DNA of 56,645 nt from Plasmopara viticola (GCA_001695595.3 MBPM02000224.1:1-56645); one strand, 5' to 3'. Positions 22,415 through 34,646 are shown, counted from the stretch's first letter. Notes: a model not told the origin generated them from the sequence alone. A program made the numbers and translations.

Positions 22415-22724
22415 CCTCGGGACATATTGTTCTGCACTGTGCTCAATTTTCGCTCTTGTTCCTCCTATTTATTGTGTCCGCCCATGGACCACGAGTATTC
22501 TTCTTCTGCCATCCAAATGTCTAAAACACTTAGTATTAACAAAATATACGATCCGCCTAGCTAACCTTTTTGATCGAGCATGTGCACGTCCAAGTAGTGT
22601 ATGCGGTTGTAGTATTTGACTTTTTGAGTGCTGCAAGACGAATGGTATGTAGTAGAGACTGCTTTTGCACGATGGAGATAAAATTACCAATATAGAGTGC
22701 CCTTGGTCGTACGACAATAGCGAC

Positions 22725-22743
22725 GCCTCGATAGCTCAGTTGA

Positions 22744-22786
<43 letters not shown>

Positions 22787-22797
22787 GGGTCGCGGCA
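22725..22797 (+). tRNA. tRNA-Phe-GAA: tRNA-Phe(GAA) copy 60, G19A
   Basis: Class GAG, trailer T. Confidence 0.72.
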
Positions 22798-23107
22798 CCT
22801 CGGGACATATTGTTCTGCACTGTGCTTAATTTTCGCTCTTGTTCCTCCTATTTATTGTGTCCGCCCATGGACCACGAGTATTCTTCTTCTGCCATCCAAA
22901 TGTCTAAAACACTTAGTATTAACAAAATATACGATCCGCCTAGCTAACCTTTTTGATCGAGCATGTGCACGTCCAAGTAGTGTATGCGGTTGTAGTATTT
23001 GACTTTTTGAGTGCTGCAAGACGAATGGTATGTAGTAGAGACTGCTTTTGCACGATGGAGATAAAATTACCAATATAGAGTGCCCTTGGTCGTACGACAA
23101 TAGCGAC

Positions 23108-23124
23108 GCCTCGATAGCTCAGTT

Positions 23125-23168
<44 letters not shown>

Positions 23169-23179
23169 GGGTCGCGGCA
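23108..23179 (+). tRNA. tRNA-Phe-GAA: tRNA-Phe(GAA) copy 61
   Basis: Class GG-, trailer C. Confidence 0.8.
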
Positions 23180-23489
23180 CCTCGGGACATATTGTTCTGC
23201 ACTGTGCTCAATTTTCGCTCTTGTTCCTCCTATTTATTGTGTCCGCCCATGGACCACGAGTATTCTTCTTCTGCCATCCAAATGTCTAAAACACTTAGTA
23301 TTAACAAAATATACGATCCGCCTAGCTAACCTTTTTGATCGAGCATGTGCACGTCCAAGTAGTGTATGCGGTTGTAGTATTTGACTTTTTGAGTGCTGCA
23401 AGACGAATGGTATGTAGTAGAGACTGCTTTTGCACGATGGAGATAAAATTACCAATATAGAGTGCCCTTGGTCGTACGACAATAGCGAC

Positions 23490-23506
23490 GCCTCGATAGC
23501 TCAGTT

Positions 23507-23550
<44 letters not shown>

Positions 23551-23561
23551 GGGTCGCGGCA
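23490..23561 (+). tRNA. tRNA-Phe-GAA: tRNA-Phe(GAA) copy 62
   Basis: Class GG-, trailer T. Confidence 0.8.
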
Positions 23562-23871
23562 CCTCGGGACATATTGTTCTGCACTGTGCTTAATTTTCGC
23601 TCTTGTTCCTCCTATTTATTGTGTCCGCCCATGGACCACGAGTATTCTTCTTCTGCCATCCAAATGTCTAAAACACTTAGTATTAACAAAATATACGATC
23701 CGCCTAGCTAACCTTTTTGATCGAGCATGTGCACGTCCAAGTAGTGTATGCGGTTGTAGTATTTGACTTTTTGAGTGCTGCAAGACGAATGGTATGTAGT
23801 AGAGACTGCTTTTGCACGATGGAGATAAAATTACCAATATAGAGTGCCCTTGGTCGTACGACAATAGCGAC

Positions 23872-23875
23872 GCCT

Positions 23876-23933
<58 letters not shown>

Positions 23934-23944
23934 GGGTCGCGGCA
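23872..23944 (+). tRNA. tRNA-Phe-GAA: tRNA-Phe(GAA) copy 63
   Basis: Class GGG, trailer C. Confidence 0.9.
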
Positions 23945-24254
23945 CCTCGGGACATATTGTTCTGCACTGTGCTCAATTTTCGCTCTTGTTCCTCCTATTT
24001 ATTGTGTCCGCCCATGGACCACGAGTATTCTTCTTCTGCCATCCAAATGTCTAAAACACTTAGTATTAACAAAATATACGATCCGCCTAGCTAACCTTTT
24101 TGATCGAGCATGTGCACGTCCAAGTAGTGTATGCGGTTGTAGTATTTGACTTTTTGAGTGCTGCAAGACGAATGGTATGTAGTAGAGACTGCTTTTGCAC
24201 GATGGAGATAAAATTACCAATATAGAGTGCCCTTGGTCGTACGACAATAGCGAC

Positions 24255-24258
24255 GCCT

Positions 24259-24316
<58 letters not shown>

Positions 24317-24327
24317 GGGTCGCGGCA
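24255..24327 (+). tRNA. tRNA-Phe-GAA: tRNA-Phe(GAA) copy 64
   Basis: Class GGG, trailer T. Confidence 0.9.
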
Positions 24328-24637
24328 CCTCGGGACATATTGTTCTGCACTGTGCTTAATTTTCGCTCTTGTTCCTCCTATTTATTGTGTCCGCCCATGG
24401 ACCACGAGTATTCTTCTTCTGCCATCCAAATGTCTAAAACACTTAGTATTAACAAAATATACGATCCGCCTAGCTAACCTTTTTGATCGAGCATGTGCAC
24501 GTCCAAGTAGTGTATGCGGTTGTAGTATTTGACTTTTTGAGTGCTGCAAGACGAATGGTATGTAGTAGAGACTGCTTTTGCACGATGGAGATAAAATTAC
24601 CAATATAGAGTGCCCTTGGTCGTACGACAATAGCGAC

Positions 24638-24654
24638 GCCTCGATAGCTCAGTT

Positions 24655-24698
<44 letters not shown>

Positions 24699-24709
24699 GG
24701 GTCGCGGCA
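24638..24709 (+). tRNA. tRNA-Phe-GAA: tRNA-Phe(GAA) copy 65
   Basis: Class GG-, trailer T. Confidence 0.8.
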
Positions 24710-25019
24710 CCTCGGGACATATTGTTCTGCACTGTGCTTAATTTTCGCTCTTGTTCCTCCTATTTATTGTGTCCGCCCATGGACCACGAGTATTCTTCTT
24801 CTGCCATCCAAATGTCTAAAACACTTAGTATTAACAAAATATACGATCCGCCTAGCTAACCTTTTTGATCGAGCATGTGCACGTCCAAGTAGTGTATGCG
24901 GTTGTAGTATTTGACTTTTTGAGTGCTGCAAGACGAATGGTATGTAGTAGAGACTGCTTTTGCACGATGGAGATAAAATTACCAATATAGAGTGCCCTTG
25001 GTCGTACGACAATAGCGAC

Positions 25020-25036
25020 GCCTCGATAGCTCAGTT

Positions 25037-25080
<44 letters not shown>

Positions 25081-25091
25081 GGGTCGCGGCA
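25020..25091 (+). tRNA. tRNA-Phe-GAA: tRNA-Phe(GAA) copy 66
   Basis: Class GG-, trailer T. Confidence 0.8.
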
Positions 25092-25401
25092 CCTCGGGAC
25101 ATATTGTTCTGCACTGTGCTTAATTTTCGCTCTTGTTCCTCCTATTTATTGTGTCCGCCCATGGACCACGAGTATTCTTCTTCTGCCATCCAAATGTCTA
25201 AAACACTTAGTATTAACAAAATATACGATCCGCCTAGCTAACCTTTTTGATCGAGCATGTGCACGTCCAAGTAGTGTATGCGGTTGTAGTATTTGACTTT
25301 TTGAGTGCTGCAAGACGAATGGTATGTAGTAGAGACTGCTTTTGCACGATGGAGATAAAATTACCAATATAGAGTGCCCTTGGTCGTACGACAATAGCGA
25401 C

Positions 25402-25405
25402 GCCT

Positions 25406-25463
<58 letters not shown>

Positions 25464-25474
25464 GGGTCGCGGCA
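25402..25474 (+). tRNA. tRNA-Phe-GAA: tRNA-Phe(GAA) copy 67
   Basis: Class GGG, trailer C. Confidence 0.9.
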
Positions 25475-25784
25475 CCTCGGGACATATTGTTCTGCACTGT
25501 GCTCAATTTTCGCTCTTGTTCCTCCTATTTATTGTGTCCGCCCATGGACCACGAGTATTCTTCTTCTGCCATCCAAATGTCTAAAACACTTAGTATTAAC
25601 AAAATATACGATCCGCCTAGCTAACCTTTTTGATCGAGCATGTGCACGTCCAAGTAGTGTATGCGGTTGTAGTATTTGACTTTTTGAGTGCTGCAAGACG
25701 AATGGTATGTAGTAGAGACTGCTTTTGCACGATGGAGATAAAATTACCAATATAGAGTGCCCTTGGTCGTACGACAATAGCGAC

Positions 25785-25803
25785 GCCTCGATAGCTCAGT
25801 TGA

Positions 25804-25846
<43 letters not shown>

Positions 25847-25857
25847 GGGTCGCGGCA
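25785..25857 (+). tRNA. tRNA-Phe-GAA: tRNA-Phe(GAA) copy 68, G19A
   Basis: Class GAG, trailer T. Confidence 0.72.
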
Positions 25858-26167
25858 CCTCGGGACATATTGTTCTGCACTGTGCTTAATTTTCGCTCTT
25901 GTTCCTCCTATTTATTGTGTCCGCCCATGGACCACGAGTATTCTTCTTCTGCCATCCAAATGTCTAAAACACTTAGTATTAACAAAATATACGATCCGCC
26001 TAGCTAACCTTTTTGATCGAGCATGTGCACGTCCAAGTAGTGTATGCGGTTGTAGTATTTGACTTTTTGAGTGCTGCAAGACGAATGGTATGTAGTAGAG
26101 ACTGCTTTTGCACGATGGAGATAAAATTACCAATATAGAGTGCCCTTGGTCGTACGACAATAGCGAC

Positions 26168-26184
26168 GCCTCGATAGCTCAGTT

Positions 26185-26228
<44 letters not shown>

Positions 26229-26239
26229 GGGTCGCGGCA
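26168..26239 (+). tRNA. tRNA-Phe-GAA: tRNA-Phe(GAA) copy 69
   Basis: Class GG-, trailer C. Confidence 0.8.
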
Positions 26240-26549
26240 CCTCGGGACATATTGTTCTGCACTGTGCTCAATTTTCGCTCTTGTTCCTCCTATTTATTGT
26301 GTCCGCCCATGGACCACGAGTATTCTTCTTCTGCCATCCAAATGTCTAAAACACTTAGTATTAACAAAATATACGATCCGCCTAGCTAACCTTTTTGATC
26401 GAGCATGTGCACGTCCAAGTAGTGTATGCGGTTGTAGTATTTGACTTTTTGAGTGCTGCAAGACGAATGGTATGTAGTAGAGACTGCTTTTGCACGATGG
26501 AGATAAAATTACCAATATAGAGTGCCCTTGGTCGTACGACAATAGCGAC

Positions 26550-26566
26550 GCCTCGATAGCTCAGTT

Positions 26567-26610
<44 letters not shown>

Positions 26611-26621
26611 GGGTCGCGGCA
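26550..26621 (+). tRNA. tRNA-Phe-GAA: tRNA-Phe(GAA) copy 70
   Basis: Class GG-, trailer T. Confidence 0.8.
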
Positions 26622-26931
26622 CCTCGGGACATATTGTTCTGCACTGTGCTTAATTTTCGCTCTTGTTCCTCCTATTTATTGTGTCCGCCCATGGACCACG
26701 AGTATTCTTCTTCTGCCATCCAAATGTCTAAAACACTTAGTATTAACAAAATATACGATCCGCCTAGCTAACCTTTTTGATCGAGCATGTGCACGTCCAA
26801 GTAGTGTATGCGGTTGTAGTATTTGACTTTTTGAGTGCTGCAAGACGAATGGTATGTAGTAGAGACTGCTTTTGCACGATGGAGATAAAATTACCAATAT
26901 AGAGTGCCCTTGGTCGTACGACAATAGCGAC

Positions 26932-26935
26932 GCCT

Positions 26936-26993
<58 letters not shown>

Positions 26994-27004
26994 GGGTCGC
27001 GGCA
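26932..27004 (+). tRNA. tRNA-Phe-GAA: tRNA-Phe(GAA) copy 71
   Basis: Class GGG, trailer C. Confidence 0.9.
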
Positions 27005-27314
27005 CCTCGGGACATATTGTTCTGCACTGTGCTCAATTTTCGCTCTTGTTCCTCCTATTTATTGTGTCCGCCCATGGACCACGAGTATTCTTCTTCTGCC
27101 ATCCAAATGTCTAAAACACTTAGTATTAACAAAATATACGATCCGCCTAGCTAACCTTTTTGATCGAGCATGTGCACGTCCAAGTAGTGTATGCGGTTGT
27201 AGTATTTGACTTTTTGAGTGCTGCAAGACGAATGGTATGTAGTAGAGACTGCTTTTGCACGATGGAGATAAAATTACCAATATAGAGTGCCCTTGGTCGT
27301 ACGACAATAGCGAC

Positions 27315-27333
27315 GCCTCGATAGCTCAGTTGA

Positions 27334-27376
<43 letters not shown>

Positions 27377-27387
27377 GGGTCGCGGCA
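27315..27387 (+). tRNA. tRNA-Phe-GAA: tRNA-Phe(GAA) copy 72, G19A
   Basis: Class GAG, trailer T. Confidence 0.72.
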
Positions 27388-27697
27388 CCTCGGGACATAT
27401 TGTTCTGCACTGTGCTTAATTTTCGCTCTTGTTCCTCCTATTTATTGTGTCCGCCCATGGACCACGAGTATTCTTCTTCTGCCATCCAAATGTCTAAAAC
27501 ACTTAGTATTAACAAAATATACGATCCGCCTAGCTAACCTTTTTGATCGAGCATGTGCACGTCCAAGTAGTGTATGCGGTTGTAGTATTTGACTTTTTGA
27601 GTGCTGCAAGACGAATGGTATGTAGTAGAGACTGCTTTTGCACGATGGAGATAAAATTACCAATATAGAGTGCCCTTGGTCGTACGACAATAGCGAC

Positions 27698-27701
27698 GCC
27701 T

Positions 27702-27759
<58 letters not shown>

Positions 27760-27770
27760 GGGTCGCGGCA
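27698..27770 (+). tRNA. tRNA-Phe-GAA: tRNA-Phe(GAA) copy 73
   Basis: Class GGG, trailer T. Confidence 0.9.
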
Positions 27771-28080
27771 CCTCGGGACATATTGTTCTGCACTGTGCTT
27801 AATTTTCGCTCTTGTTCCTCCTATTTATTGTGTCCGCCCATGGACCACGAGTATTCTTCTTCTGCCATCCAAATGTCTAAAACACTTAGTATTAACAAAA
27901 TATACGATCCGCCTAGCTAACCTTTTTGATCGAGCATGTGCACGTCCAAGTAGTGTATGCGGTTGTAGTATTTGACTTTTTGAGTGCTGCAAGACGAATG
28001 GTATGTAGTAGAGACTGCTTTTGCACGATGGAGATAAAATTACCAATATAGAGTGCCCTTGGTCGTACGACAATAGCGAC

Positions 28081-28084
28081 GCCT

Positions 28085-28142
<58 letters not shown>

Positions 28143-28153
28143 GGGTCGCGGCA
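28081..28153 (+). tRNA. tRNA-Phe-GAA: tRNA-Phe(GAA) copy 74
   Basis: Class GGG, trailer C. Confidence 0.9.
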
Positions 28154-28463
28154 CCTCGGGACATATTGTTCTGCACTGTGCTCAATTTTCGCTCTTGTTC
28201 CTCCTATTTATTGTGTCCGCCCATGGACCACGAGTATTCTTCTTCTGCCATCCAAATGTCTAAAACACTTAGTATTAACAAAATATACGATCCGCCTAGC
28301 TAACCTTTTTGATCGAGCATGTGCACGTCCAAGTAGTGTATGCGGTTGTAGTATTTGACTTTTTGAGTGCTGCAAGACGAATGGTATGTAGTAGAGACTG
28401 CTTTTGCACGATGGAGATAAAATTACCAATATAGAGTGCCCTTGGTCGTACGACAATAGCGAC

Positions 28464-28480
28464 GCCTCGATAGCTCAGTT

Positions 28481-28524
<44 letters not shown>

Positions 28525-28535
28525 GGGTCGCGGCA
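28464..28535 (+). tRNA. tRNA-Phe-GAA: tRNA-Phe(GAA) copy 75
   Basis: Class GG-, trailer T. Confidence 0.8.
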
Positions 28536-28845
28536 CCTCGGGACATATTGTTCTGCACTGTGCTTAATTTTCGCTCTTGTTCCTCCTATTTATTGTGTCC
28601 GCCCATGGACCACGAGTATTCTTCTTCTGCCATCCAAATGTCTAAAACACTTAGTATTAACAAAATATACGATCCGCCTAGCTAACCTTTTTGATCGAGC
28701 ATGTGCACGTCCAAGTAGTGTATGCGGTTGTAGTATTTGACTTTTTGAGTGCTGCAAGACGAATGGTATGTAGTAGAGACTGCTTTTGCACGATGGAGAT
28801 AAAATTACCAATATAGAGTGCCCTTGGTCGTACGACAATAGCGAC

Positions 28846-28862
28846 GCCTCGATAGCTCAGTT

Positions 28863-28906
<44 letters not shown>

Positions 28907-28917
28907 GGGTCGCGGCA
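28846..28917 (+). tRNA. tRNA-Phe-GAA: tRNA-Phe(GAA) copy 76
   Basis: Class GG-, trailer C. Confidence 0.8.
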
Positions 28918-29227
28918 CCTCGGGACATATTGTTCTGCACTGTGCTCAATTTTCGCTCTTGTTCCTCCTATTTATTGTGTCCGCCCATGGACCACGAGTA
29001 TTCTTCTTCTGCCATCCAAATGTCTAAAACACTTAGTATTAACAAAATATACGATCCGCCTAGCTAACCTTTTTGATCGAGCATGTGCACGTCCAAGTAG
29101 TGTATGCGGTTGTAGTATTTGACTTTTTGAGTGCTGCAAGACGAATGGTATGTAGTAGAGACTGCTTTTGCACGATGGAGATAAAATTACCAATATAGAG
29201 TGCCCTTGGTCGTACGACAATAGCGAC

Positions 29228-29246
29228 GCCTCGATAGCTCAGTTGA

Positions 29247-29289
<43 letters not shown>

Positions 29290-29300
29290 GGGTCGCGGCA
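29228..29300 (+). tRNA. tRNA-Phe-GAA: tRNA-Phe(GAA) copy 77, G19A
   Basis: Class GAG, trailer T. Confidence 0.72.
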
Positions 29301-29610
29301 CCTCGGGACATATTGTTCTGCACTGTGCTTAATTTTCGCTCTTGTTCCTCCTATTTATTGTGTCCGCCCATGGACCACGAGTATTCTTCTTCTGCCATCC
29401 AAATGTCTAAAACACTTAGTATTAACAAAATATACGATCCGCCTAGCTAACCTTTTTGATCGAGCATGTGCACGTCCAAGTAGTGTATGCGGTTGTAGTA
29501 TTTGACTTTTTGAGTGCTGCAAGACGAATGGTATGTAGTAGAGACTGCTTTTGCACGATGGAGATAAAATTACCAATATAGAGTGCCCTTGGTCGTACGA
29601 CAATAGCGAC

Positions 29611-29627
29611 GCCTCGATAGCTCAGTT

Positions 29628-29671
<44 letters not shown>

Positions 29672-29682
29672 GGGTCGCGGCA
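29611..29682 (+). tRNA. tRNA-Phe-GAA: tRNA-Phe(GAA) copy 78
   Basis: Class GG-, trailer C. Confidence 0.8.
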
Positions 29683-29992
29683 CCTCGGGACATATTGTTC
29701 TGCACTGTGCTCAATTTTCGCTCTTGTTCCTCCTATTTATTGTGTCCGCCCATGGACCACGAGTATTCTTCTTCTGCCATCCAAATGTCTAAAACACTTA
29801 GTATTAACAAAATATACGATCCGCCTAGCTAACCTTTTTGATCGAGCATGTGCACGTCCAAGTAGTGTATGCGGTTGTAGTATTTGACTTTTTGAGTGCT
29901 GCAAGACGAATGGTATGTAGTAGAGACTGCTTTTGCACGATGGAGATAAAATTACCAATATAGAGTGCCCTTGGTCGTACGACAATAGCGAC

Positions 29993-30011
29993 GCCTCGAT
30001 AGCTCAGTTGA

Positions 30012-30054
<43 letters not shown>

Positions 30055-30065
30055 GGGTCGCGGCA
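29993..30065 (+). tRNA. tRNA-Phe-GAA: tRNA-Phe(GAA) copy 79, G19A
   Basis: Class GAG, trailer T. Confidence 0.72.
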
Positions 30066-30375
30066 CCTCGGGACATATTGTTCTGCACTGTGCTTAATTT
30101 TCGCTCTTGTTCCTCCTATTTATTGTGTCCGCCCATGGACCACGAGTATTCTTCTTCTGCCATCCAAATGTCTAAAACACTTAGTATTAACAAAATATAC
30201 GATCCGCCTAGCTAACCTTTTTGATCGAGCATGTGCACGTCCAAGTAGTGTATGCGGTTGTAGTATTTGACTTTTTGAGTGCTGCAAGACGAATGGTATG
30301 TAGTAGAGACTGCTTTTGCACGATGGAGATAAAATTACCAATATAGAGTGCCCTTGGTCGTACGACAATAGCGAC

Positions 30376-30392
30376 GCCTCGATAGCTCAGTT

Positions 30393-30436
<44 letters not shown>

Positions 30437-30447
30437 GGGTCGCGGCA
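30376..30447 (+). tRNA. tRNA-Phe-GAA: tRNA-Phe(GAA) copy 80
   Basis: Class GG-, trailer C. Confidence 0.8.
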
Positions 30448-30757
30448 CCTCGGGACATATTGTTCTGCACTGTGCTCAATTTTCGCTCTTGTTCCTCCTA
30501 TTTATTGTGTCCGCCCATGGACCACGAGTATTCTTCTTCTGCCATCCAAATGTCTAAAACACTTAGTATTAACAAAATATACGATCCGCCTAGCTAACCT
30601 TTTTGATCGAGCATGTGCACGTCCAAGTAGTGTATGCGGTTGTAGTATTTGACTTTTTGAGTGCTGCAAGACGAATGGTATGTAGTAGAGACTGCTTTTG
30701 CACGATGGAGATAAAATTACCAATATAGAGTGCCCTTGGTCGTACGACAATAGCGAC

Positions 30758-30776
30758 GCCTCGATAGCTCAGTTGA

Positions 30777-30819
<43 letters not shown>

Positions 30820-30830
30820 GGGTCGCGGCA
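30758..30830 (+). tRNA. tRNA-Phe-GAA: tRNA-Phe(GAA) copy 81, G19A
   Basis: Class GAG, trailer T. Confidence 0.72.
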
Positions 30831-31140
30831 CCTCGGGACATATTGTTCTGCACTGTGCTTAATTTTCGCTCTTGTTCCTCCTATTTATTGTGTCCGCCCA
30901 TGGACCACGAGTATTCTTCTTCTGCCATCCAAATGTCTAAAACACTTAGTATTAACAAAATATACGATCCGCCTAGCTAACCTTTTTGATCGAGCATGTG
31001 CACGTCCAAGTAGTGTATGCGGTTGTAGTATTTGACTTTTTGAGTGCTGCAAGACGAATGGTATGTAGTAGAGACTGCTTTTGCACGATGGAGATAAAAT
31101 TACCAATATAGAGTGCCCTTGGTCGTACGACAATAGCGAC

Positions 31141-31144
31141 GCCT

Positions 31145-31202
<58 letters not shown>

Positions 31203-31213
31203 GGGTCGCGGCA
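31141..31213 (+). tRNA. tRNA-Phe-GAA: tRNA-Phe(GAA) copy 82
   Basis: Class GGG, trailer T. Confidence 0.9.
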
Positions 31214-31523
31214 CCTCGGGACATATTGTTCTGCACTGTGCTTAATTTTCGCTCTTGTTCCTCCTATTTATTGTGTCCGCCCATGGACCACGAGTATTCT
31301 TCTTCTGCCATCCAAATGTCTAAAACACTTAGTATTAACAAAATATACGATCCGCCTAGCTAACCTTTTTGATCGAGCATGTGCACGTCCAAGTAGTGTA
31401 TGCGGTTGTAGTATTTGACTTTTTGAGTGCTGCAAGACGAATGGTATGTAGTAGAGACTGCTTTTGCACGATGGAGATAAAATTACCAATATAGAGTGCC
31501 CTTGGTCGTACGACAATAGCGAC

Positions 31524-31527
31524 GCCT

Positions 31528-31585
<58 letters not shown>

Positions 31586-31596
31586 GGGTCGCGGCA
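31524..31596 (+). tRNA. tRNA-Phe-GAA: tRNA-Phe(GAA) copy 83
   Basis: Class GGG, trailer T. Confidence 0.9.
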
Positions 31597-31906
31597 CCTC
31601 GGGACATATTGTTCTGCACTGTGCTTAATTTTCGCTCTTGTTCCTCCTATTTATTGTGTCCGCCCATGGACCACGAGTATTCTTCTTCTGCCATCCAAAT
31701 GTCTAAAACACTTAGTATTAACAAAATATACGATCCGCCTAGCTAACCTTTTTGATCGAGCATGTGCACGTCCAAGTAGTGTATGCGGTTGTAGTATTTG
31801 ACTTTTTGAGTGCTGCAAGACGAATGGTATGTAGTAGAGACTGCTTTTGCACGATGGAGATAAAATTACCAATATAGAGTGCCCTTGGTCGTACGACAAT
31901 AGCGAC

Positions 31907-31910
31907 GCCT

Positions 31911-31968
<58 letters not shown>

Positions 31969-31979
31969 GGGTCGCGGCA
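31907..31979 (+). tRNA. tRNA-Phe-GAA: tRNA-Phe(GAA) copy 84
   Basis: Class GGG, trailer C. Confidence 0.9.
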
Positions 31980-32289
31980 CCTCGGGACATATTGTTCTGC
32001 ACTGTGCTCAATTTTCGCTCTTGTTCCTCCTATTTATTGTGTCCGCCCATGGACCACGAGTATTCTTCTTCTGCCATCCAAATGTCTAAAACACTTAGTA
32101 TTAACAAAATATACGATCCGCCTAGCTAACCTTTTTGATCGAGCATGTGCACGTCCAAGTAGTGTATGCGGTTGTAGTATTTGACTTTTTGAGTGCTGCA
32201 AGACGAATGGTATGTAGTAGAGACTGCTTTTGCACGATGGAGATAAAATTACCAATATAGAGTGCCCTTGGTCGTACGACAATAGCGAC

Positions 32290-32308
32290 GCCTCGATAGC
32301 TCAGTTGA

Positions 32309-32351
<43 letters not shown>

Positions 32352-32362
32352 GGGTCGCGGCA
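32290..32362 (+). tRNA. tRNA-Phe-GAA: tRNA-Phe(GAA) copy 85, G19A
   Basis: Class GAG, trailer T. Confidence 0.72.
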
Positions 32363-32672
32363 CCTCGGGACATATTGTTCTGCACTGTGCTTAATTTTCG
32401 CTCTTGTTCCTCCTATTTATTGTGTCCGCCCATGGACCACGAGTATTCTTCTTCTGCCATCCAAATGTCTAAAACACTTAGTATTAACAAAATATACGAT
32501 CCGCCTAGCTAACCTTTTTGATCGAGCATGTGCACGTCCAAGTAGTGTATGCGGTTGTAGTATTTGACTTTTTGAGTGCTGCAAGACGAATGGTATGTAG
32601 TAGAGACTGCTTTTGCACGATGGAGATAAAATTACCAATATAGAGTGCCCTTGGTCGTACGACAATAGCGAC

Positions 32673-32689
32673 GCCTCGATAGCTCAGTT

Positions 32690-32733
<44 letters not shown>

Positions 32734-32744
32734 GGGTCGCGGCA
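32673..32744 (+). tRNA. tRNA-Phe-GAA: tRNA-Phe(GAA) copy 86
   Basis: Class GG-, trailer C. Confidence 0.8.
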
Positions 32745-33054
32745 CCTCGGGACATATTGTTCTGCACTGTGCTCAATTTTCGCTCTTGTTCCTCCTATTT
32801 ATTGTGTCCGCCCATGGACCACGAGTATTCTTCTTCTGCCATCCAAATGTCTAAAACACTTAGTATTAACAAAATATACGATCCGCCTAGCTAACCTTTT
32901 TGATCGAGCATGTGCACGTCCAAGTAGTGTATGCGGTTGTAGTATTTGACTTTTTGAGTGCTGCAAGACGAATGGTATGTAGTAGAGACTGCTTTTGCAC
33001 GATGGAGATAAAATTACCAATATAGAGTGCCCTTGGTCGTACGACAATAGCGAC

Positions 33055-33073
33055 GCCTCGATAGCTCAGTTGA

Positions 33074-33116
<43 letters not shown>

Positions 33117-33127
33117 GGGTCGCGGCA
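33055..33127 (+). tRNA. tRNA-Phe-GAA: tRNA-Phe(GAA) copy 87, G19A
   Basis: Class GAG, trailer T. Last GAG copy before block III. Confidence 0.72.
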
Positions 33128-33437
33128 CCTCGGGACATATTGTTCTGCACTGTGCTTAATTTTCGCTCTTGTTCCTCCTATTTATTGTGTCCGCCCATGG
33201 ACCACGAGTATTCTTCTTCTGCCATCCAAATGTCTAAAACACTTAGTATTAACAAAATATACGATCCGCCTAGCTAACCTTTTTGATCGAGCATGTGCAC
33301 GTCCAAGTAGTGTATGCGGTTGTAGTATTTGACTTTTTGAGTGCTGCAAGACGAATGGTATGTAGTAGAGACTGCTTTTGCACGATGGAGATAAAATTAC
33401 CAATATAGAGTGCCCTTGGTCGTACGACAATAGCGAC

Positions 33438-33441
33438 GCCT

Positions 33442-33499
<58 letters not shown>

Positions 33500-33510
33500 G
33501 GGTCGCGGCA
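33438..33510 (+). tRNA. tRNA-Phe-GAA: tRNA-Phe(GAA) copy 88
   Basis: Class GGG. Trailer gctttttcgc: T5 brought closer to the gene by loss of the AA. Confidence 0.9.
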
Positions 33511-33817
33511 CCTCGGGACATATTGTTCTGCACTGTGCTTTTTCGCTCTTGTTCCTCCTATTTATTGTGTCCGCCCATGGACCACGAGTATTCTTCTTCT
33601 GCCATCCAAATGTCTAAAACACTTAGTATTAACAAAATATACGATCCGCCTAGCTAACCTTTTTGATCGAGCATGTGCACGTCCAAGTAGTGTATGCGGT
33701 TGTAGTATTTGACTTTTTGAGTGCTGCAAGACGAATGGTATGTAGTAGAGACTGCTTTTGCACGATGGAGATAAAATTACCAATATAGAGTGCCCTTGGT
33801 CGTACGACAATAGCGAC

Positions 33818-33821
33818 GCCT

Positions 33822-33879
<58 letters not shown>

Positions 33880-33890
33880 GGGTCGCGGCA
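33818..33890 (+). tRNA. tRNA-Phe-GAA: tRNA-Phe(GAA) copy 89
   Basis: Class GGG, trailer TA with cgcttttg: first block III trailer. Confidence 0.9.
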
Positions 33891-34199
33891 CCTCGGGACA
33901 TATTGTTCTGCACTGTGCTTATTTTCGCTTTTGTTCCTCCTATTTATTGTGTCCGCCCATGGACCACGAGTATTCTTCTTCTGCCATCCAAATGTCTAAA
34001 ACACTTAGTATTAACAAAATATACGATCCGCCTAGCTAACCTTTTTGATCGAGCATGTGCACGTCCAAGTAGTGTATGCGGTTGTAGTATTTGACTTTTT
34101 GAGTGCTGCAAGACGAATGGTATGTAGTAGAGACTGCTTTTGCACGATGGAGATAAAATTACCAATATAGAGTGCCCTTGGTCGTACGACAATAGCGAC

Positions 34200-34203
34200 G
34201 CCT

Positions 34204-34261
<58 letters not shown>

Positions 34262-34272
34262 GGGTCGCGGCA
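34200..34272 (+). tRNA. tRNA-Phe-GAA: tRNA-Phe(GAA) copy 90
   Basis: Class GGG. Trailer cttatgatttt is the longest form; the other block III trailers look like deletions of it. Confidence 0.9.
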
Positions 34273-34584
34273 CCTCGGGACATATTGTTCTGCACTGTGC
34301 TTATGATTTTCGCTCTTGTTCCTCCTATTCATTGTGTCCGCCCATGGACCACGAGTATTCTTCTTCTGCCATCCAAATGTCTAAAACACTTAGTATTAAC
34401 AAAATATACGATCCGCCTAGCTAACCTTTTTGATCGAGCATGTGCACGTCCAAGTAGTGTATGCGGTTGTAGTATTTGACTTTTTGAGTGCTGCAAGACG
34501 AATGGTATGTAGTAGAGACTGCTTTTGCACGATGGAGATAAAATTACCAATATAGAGTGCCCTTGGTCGTACGACAATAGCGAC

Positions 34585-34588
34585 GCCT

Positions 34589-34646
<58 letters not shown>

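Larger units (their letters stand above)
28846..30830 (+). repeat. Clear dimeric higher-order repeat stretch
   Basis: Six consecutive units (76-81) read GG-/C, GAG/T, GG-/C, GAG/T, GG-/C, GAG/T. This is the cleanest run of the two-monomer pattern, with a period of 765 bases (copy 76 at 28846, copy 78 at 29611, copy 80 at 30376). Shorter runs occur at 13303-14524, 17010-18613, 21600-23179 and 31907-33127. Confidence 0.7.
5246..33510 (+). repeat. Array block II: uniform core with mixed C/T monomers
   Basis: Units 15-88. Spacers are nearly identical and nearly all carry tatttattg and cgctcttg. Variation is concentrated at D-loop position 19/20 and the trailer C/T base. In units 35-87 I count 41 alternations out of 52 neighbouring C/T pairs. 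Of the 15 GAG copies in that stretch, 14 are followed by T and all 15 are preceded by a C unit. Two tRNAs are rearranged (copies 34 and 43), one spacer has a 52-bp duplication and one a 22-bp net loss. Confidence 0.85.
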
